NCBI RefSeq assembly: GCF_022201045.2
Contig: NC_068560.1
Span: 37,535,001-37,599,000 of the forward strand
Direction: 5' to 3'
Length of the DNA stretch: 64,000 bases
Origin: Citrus sinensis
Taxonomy: Eukaryota > Streptophyta > Magnoliopsida > Sapindales > Rutaceae
Shown here piece after piece: positions 23,030 through 35,657 of the stretch (position 1 is its first letter; the number at the start of each line of letters is the position of its first letter). The notes under the pieces were generated by a model that was given only the letters and a program-made list of their open reading frames with translations, had not been told where the DNA came from and made no database searches. The position numbers were made by a program, and so were the translations under genes.

Positions 23030-25437
23030 ATGGGAAAAACAACGCGCTCTCAAGCCTCTTTGGAACGTCAAAAACGGGACAAAATCTTGGTCAAAATGTT
23101 GAAGTCCCAACAAGAACAGATCGAAACTCTCGTTAAAGAGAGAGAGATTCTCGAAGATCACTTAAAGATGCAACATGATAAGTGGGTATCTGATGTTCGT
23201 CTCTACGAAGATCATATCTCTCAAGTAAGCCCGGAGTTTTGTTGATTTTTGAAGCGGGGGTTTTGAATTTTTTGTGATTATTTATGTATTTATTTATTTC
23301 TTTTTTACTTTTAAGGTTTAATTGATATTTTGTTTATGGGGATCTTCTTGCGATCGTTTCGTTTGTAGATGAAGAGTGAAATTGTGTCACAAGAACTGAT
23401 ACACTTGCTTGATGCGGCGAAGTCTGATATGGTAGTGGGATTGAAGCTTAGAGAGGCTTCTCTTTTAAAGCTTATGTTAGGTCAGTATTTGTTGTTTATG
23501 TGTGTTCTTGTTTATTTATTTATTTATTTCTTTTCACATTATTGGTTCTATTTTTGGGATCTTTGCAATTAATCATAGTATTTAAGTTCTCTCCAACACT
23601 GATAGTCTAATATGGTGAGTTGAATTATGAATTATCTGCTAACCAAGAAAACGTATCAGTCCTATAACATGTGAATTCAGCAGAAACAAGTTAGACCTGG
23701 TTAATTGGGATTGCGAGTGAGGGGCTAAATGGGTTAATTTGGTTTGAGTTTGTTGGGAATTTTCATTTAAATTTACTCTTTATAATATCAATGACACTGT
23801 CTTCTCCATTTTATATTAGTTACTGTGGCTGGGGCAACAATCATACACTTAGTAGTATTTTTACTCAAAAGTTTTCGGATGATTAGGTATTGAGGAGTAT
23901 ACTTATTAAGAGGCTCGACGTTCTAGTTTAACATAATAAAATGAATTTCATTACATTGTTCGTAATTGCAGAGTACACAGATGATCAGTTAGCAGATTTC
24001 ATGGCCTGGTTTGACTTACTCAGACAAAAACCAAAAGTATGATCCTTTACTTTTTCTTTTTCTTTTTTCTCCCTGGAGATCTTTAAGGATTTTTTTTTTT
24101 AATTTTATTATGTAGTGATATTTTAATGTTTGCAGGATGGTGAACCGAAATCAATTGAGGTGTCTGCATTCTTGGATGAGAGGGCATTTCTATGGAACCA
24201 GTATAAGGTAATGGAAAATGATCTCACAAGTAAAATTAATAGCAAGCGTGCAGAAGTCGATCGAGCAAATGAAAGGATTGAGAAACTTCTTGCTAGCACG
24301 GAGCAGCTTCAGCTGTCTAACAATGAGAAGGATGAAACTATTGCAAAATTAAAAACACAAATTGCTCAGATGGAGACTGGTTCGAAAAAATGGAATACCG
24401 AAATCTCCAGACTTACTCAGGAGTTGGAGCTGTTGAGAAAGTCTAGAACTGCTTCGGATACACCAGTCTTAAATCGTTGCACTCGCATAGCAGGAGCTAC
24501 AACTTCAAATGCAGGGGACAGTGTTCAGAATAGAAGTAGTACTGCTGGGATAAAAGGGCGGTTAAGAAAGTCTGGAAGTTCTTCGGTGACGCCTCTGTCA
24601 AATTATTCCACAACAACAGCTCAAAGTCTGGGAGGCAAGAATGGAGATAATGTTGTTGTGAATAAACAAATGCCAGCTGCACAAGTCCCTCTTCATGTGG
24701 ACTCTGAAAAGGTACTTATGAGTTGATTATTACCTAAGTTTCAAAATTGGCTTTTCTTTTACTTTACTGAGTTACTTGTCGACTTAGATTCATGTGATCA
24801 TTTTCTGCTTATTTCTGGATGCTTTTTGGATACATCAATTAAAATCTAAAGTAAATTTTACCTTTCCCAAATGTGTTTTATGCAACATTAGCATGGCTTT
24901 TTGCAAGGGACATCTTACATTCTTACTCTAGTTTATTATGAACTGATGCGACAATCCTTTTAGATTTGATATTCAAGACTTAAATCAGCCTTATTAAATT
25001 GTGATTGAAGTTGGTATCATGTGATCAACTAAAAGGAAGAGTAACTTATGTGACTACTTGGCTAGTTCTCAGCCAAAGCCAGTACATTTATTATCTATCT
25101 TTTAGTTTAGTTAGAGGGATATCAGAATATGACAATAACTTTGCCATAATGTTAAAACACCCACATTTGTTTGGTTGGGGTTTACTATACCAGAAGGGCA
25201 TTATCACAAGTAAAGTCTTGTTGTTCAATGTAAAAGTAGAATAGATGAAATAATGAAATATCCCTTTATTTATTTTCATGTAAGCTCATCAAACAAATCT
25301 CTGTCGATCAGGTAACCAGAAGTTCAAAGAGAAAAGCAGTTGATGTAATTCCCATTTTGGACACTCCGAAGTTGTTCTCGTCTAAATTTAAATTTCCCAA
25401 ATTGAAGAACTCGCTTCCTCATCTAAATGTGAGATGA
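23030..25437 (+). CDS. plant-specific coiled-coil protein of unknown function
   Basis: Five exons: 23030-23224, 23369-23480, 23972-24036, 24136-24711 and 25312-25437, giving 357 residues with GT-AG introns and consistent phases. The N-terminus is basic (MGKTTRSQASLERQKR). A first coiled coil (residues about 15-65, LKSQQEQIETLVKEREILED) follows, then a conserved block (HISQMKSEIVSQELIHLLDA). A second coiled coil spans about residues 135-230 (VDRANERIEKLLASTEQLQ, ELELLRKSR). The tail is Ser/Thr-rich and basic with a nuclear-localisation-like RSSKRKA, near the C-terminal LKNSSLPHLNVR. I recall similar uncharacterised proteins across dicots but cannot name a function. The sequence suggests a dimerising, probably nuclear, structural or scaffold protein. 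It looks intact. Confidence 0.88.
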
Positions 25438-25895
25438 TCCTTCTAAACGGTGCCGCTGCACAAAATTAGACAACGTGTGGCTATATTTTTTTTGTGTTTG
25501 TTCAATGGGCTTCACTACCAGCTCTCTCTCTCTCTCGTTGTATTTTCTCTAGTGTCTTCGTGGATTTGATGTAAATTATATACTCAGTACCGTGGAGGTA
25601 AATATATCTGTAATTCACAGTTTCATGACTCCTTTTAAGCTCACATCTCTGTACTTGTTTATGAGGAATAGTTCAATGGAGCTTTTGGAGCATCATGGTT
25701 GTAACAGACATTCGTATGCATTTATATAACGTTGGATATTAATTGTGAAAAGAAAGAAATCACAAGTGCATAATATGATCCCTTTCAGAGGAACCATGAG
25801 ACAAAATCAATACAAATTAAACTGGCTCTTTTAACTTAATAAACAAAGATACAACGTCGTCCCTTTCAAAGGAAGGACAACGTTTTTTCAGTGGT

Positions 25896-26318
25896 CTAAA
25901 AACTGGGAGTCCACATGGATTGAATTTGAGACTGGTAAGAGACCAAGACCAGAAGCACAATCACAAGCGCCACCATAGACCAGGGCACGTTACTTGCCAT
26001 ATCATCCAAGCCTCGCCTTGTGAAACCAAGCCTAAAAGACCAGACTAACTGCGCAGCAAAAATCACCACCAAAGGCAAAATCAAAAGAAACAGCTTTAAG
26101 TTGAGCATAGTGTACTGCATCTGCAACCTGTACTTTATGTAAGATGAAACTGTCATAAGAAGAATAATAATCCCAAAAATGGCAAGTAAAGGAAGAGGAG
26201 GTGCTGAAAGGGAGCCTAGAGTCCGCTCTGTCCAGCCTTGCTTCCATGCTGGCCCTCTGCTTTCTCTGTGAAACAAACTCATCTCTCTTTGATCTTCAAG
26301 CTTTTTATTTGTTCTCAA
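25896..26318 (-). CDS. small plant membrane protein, uncharacterised
   Basis: A single exon, up to 140 residues. A charged N-terminal part carries a conserved-looking ESRGPAWKQGWTERTLGSLS block. It is followed by three hydrophobic segments: LPLLAIFGIIILLMTV at about residues 43-58, FLLILPLVVIFAAQLV at about 77-92, and MVALVIVLLVLVSY near the C-terminus. RRGLDDMASNVPWS lies between the second and third. Proteins of this layout recur in plants as unnamed small integral membrane proteins. Start uncertain: the first ATG (26318) or MSLFHRES 12 codons later (26282). The second begins nearer the conserved block. It is convergent with the coiled-coil gene, leaving about 460 bp between stops. Confidence 0.75.
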   Translation of the reverse strand: MRTNKKLEDQREMSLFHRESRGPAWKQGWTERTLGSLSAPPLPLLAIFGIIILLMTVSSYIKYRLQMQYTMLNLKLFLLILPLVVIFAAQLVWSFRLGFTRRGLDDMASNVPWSMVALVIVLLVLVSYQSQIQSMWTPSF

Positions 26319-26969
26319 ACTTTAGGTTTTGTGAAGCTGGCTAGATACATTTATATATGCAAACTGCAAAGTGCTTGCTTTGGTATAAATTCTGGGGTTT
26401 TGATTCTATCTTCAACCCACCAATCTTTTGGCCATGGTGTTGATTGTTGATACCAAAATATTTTTTTTACTATTTTTATAAAATTTTGTATCAGTATAAA
26501 TACATATAAAGTAGGAATATATTCTAAACGATTTTACTTGCACTCTTTATATATATATATATATAAAATCCAAAATTAAGTTCCTTCTGACGTGACTGGC
26601 TTCCCGGCATCCCGCCTTCCCCTATACGTGGTAGAATCGATGCGCGACAAGTGACATCCATGCATTGCACCGACGCATGAGATTGTGAATAGTGGGTCCG
26701 GCCCAAAGTCAAGCCCAAATACATAAGGTTTTGATCCGTCAAATTGGATTAGTCATTCACTTTCTTCTGAAACGACACCGTGCTGCTAATATTTTCTCCG
26801 CTGCGGTTTCAGTTTTTGCGTTGAAAACCTTAAGCCCCGAAACGGCAGGCTTTTTCACCTGACGAAAATAAGAAAGCCCCACAAAGGGAGCAGCGGCTTC
26901 CCAGCATAGCGACCACTTTACCAAATACCAATACCTGGGTATCAAAATCGAACTTCAAAGTCTCTGAAG

Positions 26970-29700
26970 ATGCCGTCTGACGATGCAAAGGCAGTGAAGA
27001 AAGAAGACGAGAAGAGCTTGAGTTGCATGTTGGAGTCTCGCAAGAAGAAACCCACAAATGGCAGAGTTAAGAAATTAGAACCCAAAGATGAAGATGACGA
27101 TGATGATTTTCAGAAACCCCTAAAAAAAGCTGCGTCTCGCTCTAAGGTCAAGAAGGAAACCAATGCCATTGATGATGATGATGATGATCACAAACCCATC
27201 TCCCTTAGGAACTCCTCTACTTCTACTAAGGCTGATAGCAAGGTTTTTCTTTTTGCTCTCTTTTTTTTAGTAAAAATTACTTTTATCTATCTGAAAAATG
27301 GAGGGAAGTTTTAAGAATAAGAGAAAACCCTCTCTCAAGTGCGCGTTCTAGCTTAACGGCTTCTTTGATTTTGGAAAATTTTGTTTAGTTTTAAGTAAGG
27401 CACTAGCTTTTACTTGATATTTTTGTGGTTTATTTATTTACTTTTAATTAATTAAATTGAGGAGAAGGAGGTGAAGAAGAAGAAAATCAAGGGGGAGGAG
27501 AAGAAATCTGAAGCTCAGCAGAATGGGAAGAAGAAGGAGAGGAAAGTTTTCGATTTGCCGGGTCAAAAGCGGGAACCTCCTGAGGAGGTAAATTATTGTC
27601 GTGTATCTTTGGTTAATTTTCTTTTAAGTGTTTGTTTTGGTTCTTGTTTTCTTGAATTCTTGAATGGTTTTTCAGTAATGGGGCATTTTGAAATTGCAGA
27701 GAGACCCCCTAAGGATTTTCTATGAAACACTGTATAAGCAAGTTCCCCACAGTGAAATGGCACAACTCTGGTGAGATGCTTTTTCCTGTTATTGTTTCCT
27801 TTTTTGTCCATAATTTAACACTTTTTTGTCATGCTGAATTTATATTTATTACCTTCAGCATTTGAACTTAGAAAAATAAAAATAGAAAGGAAAGAAAATT
27901 GTTTTAGTTCCCTCTATTTCCTCATGTATCAAGAAATACACAGACCATAAAGGTTATAATCTTATATCTGCTATTCATAATTGAAGAGGAACAGAAATCA
28001 TGAGTATTGGGTGCCATTACAGCCAAACGTTAGGATTGCCTGTGCTTATATTGCTGGAGGCTGGTGGAAACAATGAAAACAGTGTTAAAAAATAGTGATA
28101 TGGAAGTAGACTGCAAGATCTGAAAGGGATAAGCAAATTATTTAATGGGTGTGAAATGGAACTTCTCTTGGTAGAAAAAACACTATTTAATCATCGTTTC
28201 ACAAAATCTTCACCTTAGGGCAACAAATTAGAGGTTGCAATTGGAGATGACTGGAGAAATCCTGCATTTTATAGATTTTTGTGAAGCATTGATGTGCAAG
28301 ATGACTGAATTGGATTGAGACATTGTGACATTCATAGTAGTCATAGTGCTATTTATTTGTGTAACTTTTGAGTTCGTATTATTGCAGAATCGGTATATTA
28401 TTTGGACAAAGTGGAGTATTGAGCGTTTTCATTTTCCTGAATCGGTGGGATTCAGTCACCAACTTGCTACTACTATTGTGCTTCCTTTCTTGCCTCCTTA
28501 TAGGGGTCTAGCATTTGCTTTCAAGGATGGGTGTTATTTTCAATTGTAGACTACCTTGTTTGGCAGTCCCTAACCACCACTTCTCATATATGAGCATGTG
28601 GGATCTATATCCCTAGGCAGCCCAATTTTTGGTTCTAGTGAAAGAACTGGAGATACTTTTTGCTTACAATCTGGTATTCATTTTATTTTCTCTGAATTAA
28701 TTCATAAACTTGCATTTGTTTAATTCTCTTACATTTTAAGTGTGAAAAGTTGTCCTAGTATTTGCTCTTAACCTTTCTTCTATGAAGCTGATAAACATTA
28801 AAAGCTATCCCAGTTAATTTCTGGTAAAATGGTTGTAATCGAAAGGTTTCTTTCCTTTTTCTTGCATAATCTTCTCATAATGGAGTGGAACCTCAATATA
28901 ACTTTTTTGGTCAATTGATAGTGGCTGAAATACACACCCACGATTCTCATTTGTCTGCTCTTTGTTATCTTAAAGAAAAAGGATGAAAGACAAAACAGTT
29001 TCCATGAATTGAAACTTTTGATGTTGCTCAAGTGGCAGGTGTATGAAATTATTAATAATGAATGTTTTCTTTCTTGTTGATCCAATTCCCAAAGGGGTAG
29101 GTGGAATTGATTACTGAATTTAATGCAGAATTAGTGTATGGATTGAATGCTCTACTTTCTAGATTCTAGTAAATTAAGAATATACATTATGATCCTAATC
29201 TTGATCAAACTCCTAGTAATTGGAAACTTGTCTTATAGATCATTATTCAGTTGATTTAGCTCATTTGAACCAGTGAAAACTCAGTCTTCTACTGTTTTTT
29301 TATACCAAATTATTTGCTTTCTCTGCACTTTGGTCTCTGTGTTGACACTTTGAAGCCTGTATTAATAGAAATATACATATCTCTATGTTATTGCAGGATG
29401 ATGGAATCTGGTTTACTCTCATTTGATGCGGCAAAGAAAGTTTTTGAAAGAAAACAGACAAAGAATAAGTTCAGTTCCCCAATAAAAGCAATTTCTGCCG
29501 TAGAGAGAAACACTGATTCTGTAACTGTAAAGAAAAAACCACCATCTTCCCCAGTTTCTCTAAATAGGAGGAGCACAACAGAATCAAAAGTTGCTGCAAA
29601 GCAGTCAAGGAAGCGGAAGGTTGATGATGGAAGCTCCGAGGATGACTCTGATGATGACTTCTCAGTGAAAAAGGTGGTGAAGAAACCAAAAGCCAAGTGA
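26970..29700 (+). CDS. lysine-rich nuclear protein with conserved DPLRxxYExLYxQ module
   Basis: Four exons: 26970-27242, about 27462-27587, 27700-27770 and 29397-29700, giving about 257 residues. The N-terminal half is low-complexity, alternating Lys-rich and Asp/Glu-rich stretches (VKKLEPKDEDDDDDFQKPLK). A compact conserved module crosses exons 2-4: VFDLPGQKREPPEE, RDPLRIFYETLYKQVPHSEM and AQLWMMESGLLSFDAAKKVF. The C-terminus is again basic with several nuclear-localisation-like clusters (KQSRKRKVDD, KKPKAK). Intron 3 is long, about 1.6 kb. The module recurs in plant proteins of unknown function. A nuclear, nucleic-acid- or chromatin-associated role is inferred from composition only. The start of exon 2 could be 3 bp later (GAG|GAG alternative acceptor). 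Confidence 0.85.
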
Positions 29701-31930
29701 TTGAGTATTTTTTCCACCCTTTATTCACTGTCACTCGGTAAACATTGTATTTTTAATGACCTTATACTGCTGATTAAAAATGAAATTGATGTTCTTAACA
29801 ACTGTTTAGTAAAATTTATGGAACATGCGATGGCATGTATTTCTTCTTCTAAATGACTGGCACTTAGAGTTAACATTTAGTTACATGTTACTGCATATCT
29901 AATAATTACTATCCACGATATTATTTTTAGAAGTTCAGAAAAGCAGGGAAAGAGCCCATGGAAACTCCGAATTGGTGGCCTCAATGGTTAAAAAGTTTAG
30001 ATGAAATTTCTGATGGCAAGACTGCCAAAACATGCTGCGAGTCTGTCGCATGATTACCAAAGCAATGGCTACCAACCAGCGTGGACATGGTGTAAGGTTC
30101 ATTCCATGATATTTTATCATCTGTGGCCCGAAATATTCGAACGACTTTTGGCCAAGAAATATCACAAATGCAAATTTTGAGAAGGAATAAAACCAATCGA
30201 AACAGCATGATCAATGATGCGTCCATTTGAAAACCCGAAGAAAGTCCATCGTTCGGGTGCCACTGGGGAAATTGGAACTATGACTGACAAAAGTTTAGAA
30301 ATTACTTATTTCAATTTAGCTTCAAAAAGTATAATAATATTGTCTTCACATTTTTCGGGAAATTGTTCCCATTAATTCTGTGGCTATTTGGCATCAGGTA
30401 TATCTTTTCTAAATTCTAAATGGTCCTTGTCAGCATGCTGACGGACCTCATTGCCAACGTGGTTTTTTTTTTTTTGGACATAAAAGTATATTGTGAAATT
30501 CCAAATACATTTTTATTTCAATAATAGCATCTTTAATTAATTAATTAATTAATTTGGTAAATCAAGATTTGAAAATCGATAGTAAAAACTAATAAAACTA
30601 ATTTCCAGACCTTTTTCTCTACAAATATTTCTGCTTGCAAGAGCTTTCGCTCACTCGAAATTCAGAAAGAGTAAAAACAGGCCCAGAAAAAATTCCTGAC
30701 CATTTTATTTTTTTTAAGTATTAGTAGTATTATTATTATTATTATTTTCTTTTGTTTTAAGATTGTACGTATGAAATCTCAGTGTTTTATATCATTTTTC
30801 TACGATTGCACGGAAGATTCAACATCAACGCCTTTGCCAACTTCTCCAAGAAGAAACTTATGCTGGAAAAGTTTTGACACTTGTTTTATACATACAACGC
30901 TTTCGGCTTTGGTTTCTCGTTCTATGTTATTTTGTGCCTCTTCTGTAGCAAGATGTGCAATTTCATTATCGTACGATGCTGTTAGCGCAAGTGCGCAACA
31001 CGCGAAAGATTCAAACATTTTTCCTCTTTCTTATTTAATTAATTAATCGTGCATCTTTATTTTCTCTTTTTTTTTTTACTGTTCATTTTGATTGCTCAAT
31101 ATAAGCATTTATGATCTAATTCAGTGAAGGAAATTAATGCTATTGTTTTGACAATAAATCAGATTCATTAAAAACAAAAGTAATATGATTGAAAAAAAGT
31201 AAATCATGATCTAATTGACTAGAAATTTTAGAATGCATCAAAAGTACTTTATTAATCAAGACTCAAAATCATCATAATTTATTTGCATAATGCTAACGAT
31301 TATCTTAGACCTCATTTTATATGAGAGAGTAAAAGCATTTTTTTGTTCTTTCAAATTCAATCAAATAAGTGAATAAATTAAAGAATTTCACCAAAATGGG
31401 CTTTGAATTAATGATTCGGAAAGGAGTGCAGCAGAATATGTTTTCGTTTTCCATACGGGCGCCCAAGTTTCAGTGAATTGTTAGATTTACCGGAGGTTAT
31501 GATTGAAAATATTGTAGATTAATAACATTTAGATCCCTCAATGTATATATTTTTGCAGGAATGATATATATATATAGTGTGCCTATTTGTACCAAACAGG
31601 TGTCGTTACCAGTATGGGAGTACGGAGCTATATTAAAGTGAGAGAGAAAAGATAAAAAATTTAAAATAACGAAAAAGACCATAATAAACCCTAGACTAAT
31701 CTGAATCTCCCATGTTTCGCCACGTGTCGCCAGACCCACCCCGGGCAAGGATTTCTCGTGCCAATATTAACGAAAGAAACCTCCCTTTCCAAGCTAATTA
31801 AAACAAAACAATATCCAGTCTCGCCTCCTCTCTCCTCTCTACTCTTTTCTCCTTAATTTGTCTCCGCAGAACTTACGTTCTTGTTTTAATTAATCAAATC
31901 ATTCTTTTGATTAAAACAAGAAGTAAGTTT
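29701..31930. other. intergenic, no convincing gene
   Basis: A weak minus-strand frame at 29935-30226 and one at 30800-31018 (MFESFACCALALTASYDNEI...) are open but match no family I know. There is a TTAA tetranucleotide run at about 30533-30555. The last 100 bp are CT-rich 5' leader of the next gene. Confidence 0.45.
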
Positions 31931-31935
31931 AAGCA

Positions 31936-33312
31936 ATGAAACGCAGTGGCTGTGGCGGCAGCGATTATTATTCTCGGTTTCACAATTTAAATATTACAAT
32001 GGACAAGTCCGAGTTGGAAGCCGCAGTGATATTACTAGAGCTTCCTTATCTAATGGCCGGATCAGAGCCTCCGTCTCGACATGAATTTTCCCTCAAATGG
32101 GGAGCAACGAGAAAGAGGTCCTCTCTGATATCATCATTACAATCACAGCCGTCCGTTCCTGTTGCGGTGGTGGGCCCTACCCCTACGCCCACTCCTTCAA
32201 CATGTGAGACCGAGAAAGAGAAGCGTTCCAAGGCTCTCAGCCCTGCATCGCCGTTATTGTTTTCGCCTAGTGAATCTGATGAGAAAACTAAACACCACTC
32301 CAAACCAAAGCTTTCTTTAAAAAGGGTATGTTTTTGTTTTTGTTTCCCTTATTTTTATTTTTATTTTCAATTGCGGGTTTTCAGGGTTTCTTTAGATGTG
32401 TTTATTTTCTTGATTTTCAGTTTTGGCAGTACTTTCTTTAATTTGTGTGTTTACCAAATACCAATTGCTGTTGCAGAAGAAAGAAGAGTTCTTGAAGATG
32501 GAAAAAGAGTTGACCGAGAGCAACCGGATTTTCAAAGCAGTAACTTTTTTTAATTAATTCTTCTAGTACAGTTGATTTGTCCTTTTCTTGGATTTTACCC
32601 TAACAAAAGAGCATGTGTGCAACATTATCTCTCTCACTCTCTCTTCCAAAAATAATTATTAATTTTTTTTATTTTGTTTAATTGGAACAGGAAATAAATA
32701 AATTGAAGGGTTATTATGATCAACAGAAAGCTCTTAACTTGAAGTTAAAAGAAGCAGTGAAAGAAAGGGTAATTTTTCTGTCCTCTCTTTTTCTTTTTTC
32801 CTCTTTTTAATTATTTATTTGTTTATAAACTATTAATTTTATTTACTTATCTTCTACAACAGATGATTTATGAACTTCAAATGCAACAACCACAGAGCCA
32901 ATTGAGCTTGGATAATGCAATGGAATCGACCTCGATCCAGGGCGCAGTCCAGTTCGATGCTCGGAATCAGCACCAGCAAAGTCCCTACGTGGCACATCAG
33001 CAACCGCTCATCATGGATCGAACGGCTCACAACATTAAAAGTTCAGAGTACCAATATGGCCAAAAGCAAAAGCAAAACCTCTCCTGCTTACCATCCAACG
33101 GGGGAGGATTGTTCATGGTCAAAGGTAACAGAGTGGGCCCGTCTCTTCCCCTTGATCTGAACGCCCCGCTAGAGGAGTCTTTCGCGATGGAGTTTGGAAA
33201 TAGTGGTGATACTATTTCTAGGGCGGCCCTGGCTGCTCAAGCGAGACAAAAGAGGATTCAGATTTGCAGGTCTAAGACTACTAACAAATTGCGTACTCCC
33301 TTTTGTAGATGA
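31936..33312 (+). CDS. DLN/EAR-motif nuclear protein with short coiled coil
   Basis: Four exons: 31936-32325, 32477-32539, 32691-32768 and 32863-33312, giving 326 residues. Residues about 20-45 hold a conserved-looking acidic/hydrophobic patch (DKSELEAAVILLELPYLM). A Pro/Ser-rich stretch follows, then SLKRKKEEFLKMEKELTESN plus EINKLKGYYDQQKALNLKLK, a coiled coil across exons 2 and 3. Near the C-terminus is GPSLPLDLNAPLEE, a textbook DLNxxP/LxLxL EAR motif that recruits TOPLESS-type co-repressors, followed by RAALAAQARQKRIQICRSK. No DNA-binding domain is seen. Inferred role: a transcriptional co-repressor adaptor that dimerises through the coiled coil. The 5' leader is CT-rich, common in plant housekeeping promoters. 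Confidence 0.85.
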
Positions 33313-33319
33313 GTTTCAC

Positions 33320-35650
33320 TTGGGTGAATTAATTAATTAATTCGGCATTATAAGCATATTGTTTGGAGTTGAGTAACTGTTCAAAACTGTAAATTAGAGA
33401 GGCTCTAGAGATTTTTGTTTGATTTTTTGTTACATATTCTTAAATTTCTCGTTTGAACTTCTTTCGCATCTGTATTCTCTCATTCTCTGCGTGATTCCAA
33501 TTTCCAAAATTGGAAAGTCAAATCCTCTGTGTTCTTTTATTGATAGTAGAAATAACGAAGCTTTGCTAAAACATTTGCCCCGCGACGAGGCAGGGTTGCT
33601 TTTTAAGGGTTTTATTTCCCATCTTTTCGCTAGTAACCAATTTGGAAGAATTAATTTCATATCTTAAATATCTTTAATTTGTTAATTAATTAGCTTAATA
33701 TTAATTAATTTTAACCTTATTCACGTATTGTAAAGGTGACGCACGTTGTCCAAGTCATCGCAAAATGTTTCTGGTTGCGGTAATGGCATTGCTGAACTTT
33801 CACTAGTTGCTCGTTTCAATTATTGATTTGCAAAGAATTAATGAGTGCCGTGATACCTCCACGTGTATCTTTCAAGCACAATTCTTCTACACACATTTCC
33901 CTTTCTAGCCTCGAGACGGAGGCTTCAGCGATCAGTGCAGTAGCGATTGCACTTTGAGACTTATCCGGAAGCAAAACCACCCCATTTACAAGTAGAGAAT
34001 ACAAACAGAGCAGTTCATAACAAGTACTGACAAATGTCTGGTTGTGGTTGATTTGTGCTCAACAAAGACTTGGGGATCGCGCGAGGCGAAAAAGGATATC
34101 TCAGCCCAGCCACCCAGCCCATTTGCAAGCCCAATCTGCTGTAAGAGGATGTGACCGTTTTTCACGAAATGAAAATGGCAAATGGAAAAATGATAAGAGA
34201 CTTGTACAAGACAAAAGAACTTAACCTTAGTTCAGTTTTAACTAACCATAGTTAAGTCATCCGTAAAAGTCTTAACCCTAGGGTTTAGTTTGTGTTTAGA
34301 TATAAATCATATTGTTAAAGAAAGTCACGGGTGCCTCCTTCTTAACTTCGAAATCTGGCGTGGCTTCTTCTTGAATCTTGATCGCTTAACCAGGGAATAA
34401 TTTCTTGCTCCATCTCCCTCGTCACAAATTTTTTTATTTCCACTTGTTTCATAAAATGTGTTCTTTTTCATTTTTTTAATATTAAAATTTAAAGGGTAAG
34501 GGTGTGCAAATGATGAGGATTATATTGAGCTATGAGAAGCTCCCGGTTTATATATACTGGGGGGGGGGGCTGTGTTTCAACTCGTACTTCCATGACTCTG
34601 ATGCATACTTATTTGTTTGTTTTTTTTTTTTTTAGTTTTTAATTAGGGTAATTCTTCGAGATTCGACTGTGTTTCATATTTAGTTTACTATGACCATCTT
34701 ATCTATTCCTTTAAAAATGAAGCTAGCCAGTCGGGCGAAGTTTAGTAGGTTCGAATTCGATCACTTGCATTAGAATCCATCTGTTTGTCATAATAAACAA
34801 ACTAAAGACTAATTTGCATACTTGTGTCTTACATAATAAATATAGTTTTTCTTTGAAATTATAGGATAATTCTATCAACTTATCATATGGGTGATCGTCA
34901 GGCGTATGCATTGTTCGATTATACCTAGAGCCTGAGGGTTTGCTTTCTGCTACTTCAGTCTGTAGATTAGTTAGGGGCTCCCAACGGCCCATACGGCTGC
35001 ATTTGATCAGGACTCACGTCACCTTATTGAAATTTCATGAAAATTATAGAAGATTTTACGCTGTTGCAATTAATTGTCTATAGAATAATATAATATTAAT
35101 CAACCGCTAAGGGTCATACCTAGCGTTAGCGTATTACTCTCCGCAAAGTAAATCGTTATACACACACACACATATGTGTGTACTCAAATTCCACAATCAA
35201 CGTTCCAAGGAAAAATATATTCACATTTCCTAAGAAACTGGATTGCCAAAAATGTGAGTGAAGCTATTGGTCTTTTCCTATTTCTAATTAATTAAATAAT
35301 TTTATTTTTAAGTAATATTTTTATATTAAACAGTGTTTTTGAATTTATAATTTAAAATATATATAATTTTTTTAATACTGATTACACATCAGATTACTGA
35401 ATTACATCAGATATTTATAACTGTAATTACATATTATGCCACATCATAGCATTTTTATAGGCTTAAATTGGAAATTAAAGCCCTTTCTAAAGGTGATCAA
35501 ACTAACAATTCTTTATTCAAATGCTCGAAAAGAACAACAGACAATATCGTCTTAAAAGACAGAAATTGTAAACAACAACAAAAGAAGCCACAGTACAAGG
35601 GGGTTGGTCTCATCAAGCGTTCTTTTTCTGTGGTTGCCCTTTGATTGCTA
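33320..35650. other. intergenic, no gene recognised
   Basis: It contains a G10 run at about 34560, poly(T) near 34620, a (CA)n/(TG)n palindromic stretch at about 35159-35182, and a segment from about 34720 with tRNA-like box motifs (TAGCCAGTCGGGCGA, GGTTCGAATTCG) that may be a SINE remnant. A 62-residue minus-strand frame at 33816-34004 has no known relatives. Confidence 0.4.
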
Positions 35651-35657
35651 CCCTTTC

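Noticed and set aside
29935-30226. Minus-strand frames near the lysine-rich gene
   Set aside because: The amino-acid composition looks protein-like, but I could match it to no family or exon structure. Possibly a very old gene scrap.
30771-31046. Overlapping open frames on both strands (91 and 72 residues)
   Set aside because: No recognisable domain, no splice partners and low-complexity surroundings. Only weak support.
33816-34004. 62-residue minus-strand frame
   Set aside because: Isolated, short and without similarity.
34720-34995. SINE with box-like motifs TAGCCAGTCGGGCGA and GGTTCGAATTCG
   Set aside because: No tail or target duplication could be found. Noted only as a possible remnant.
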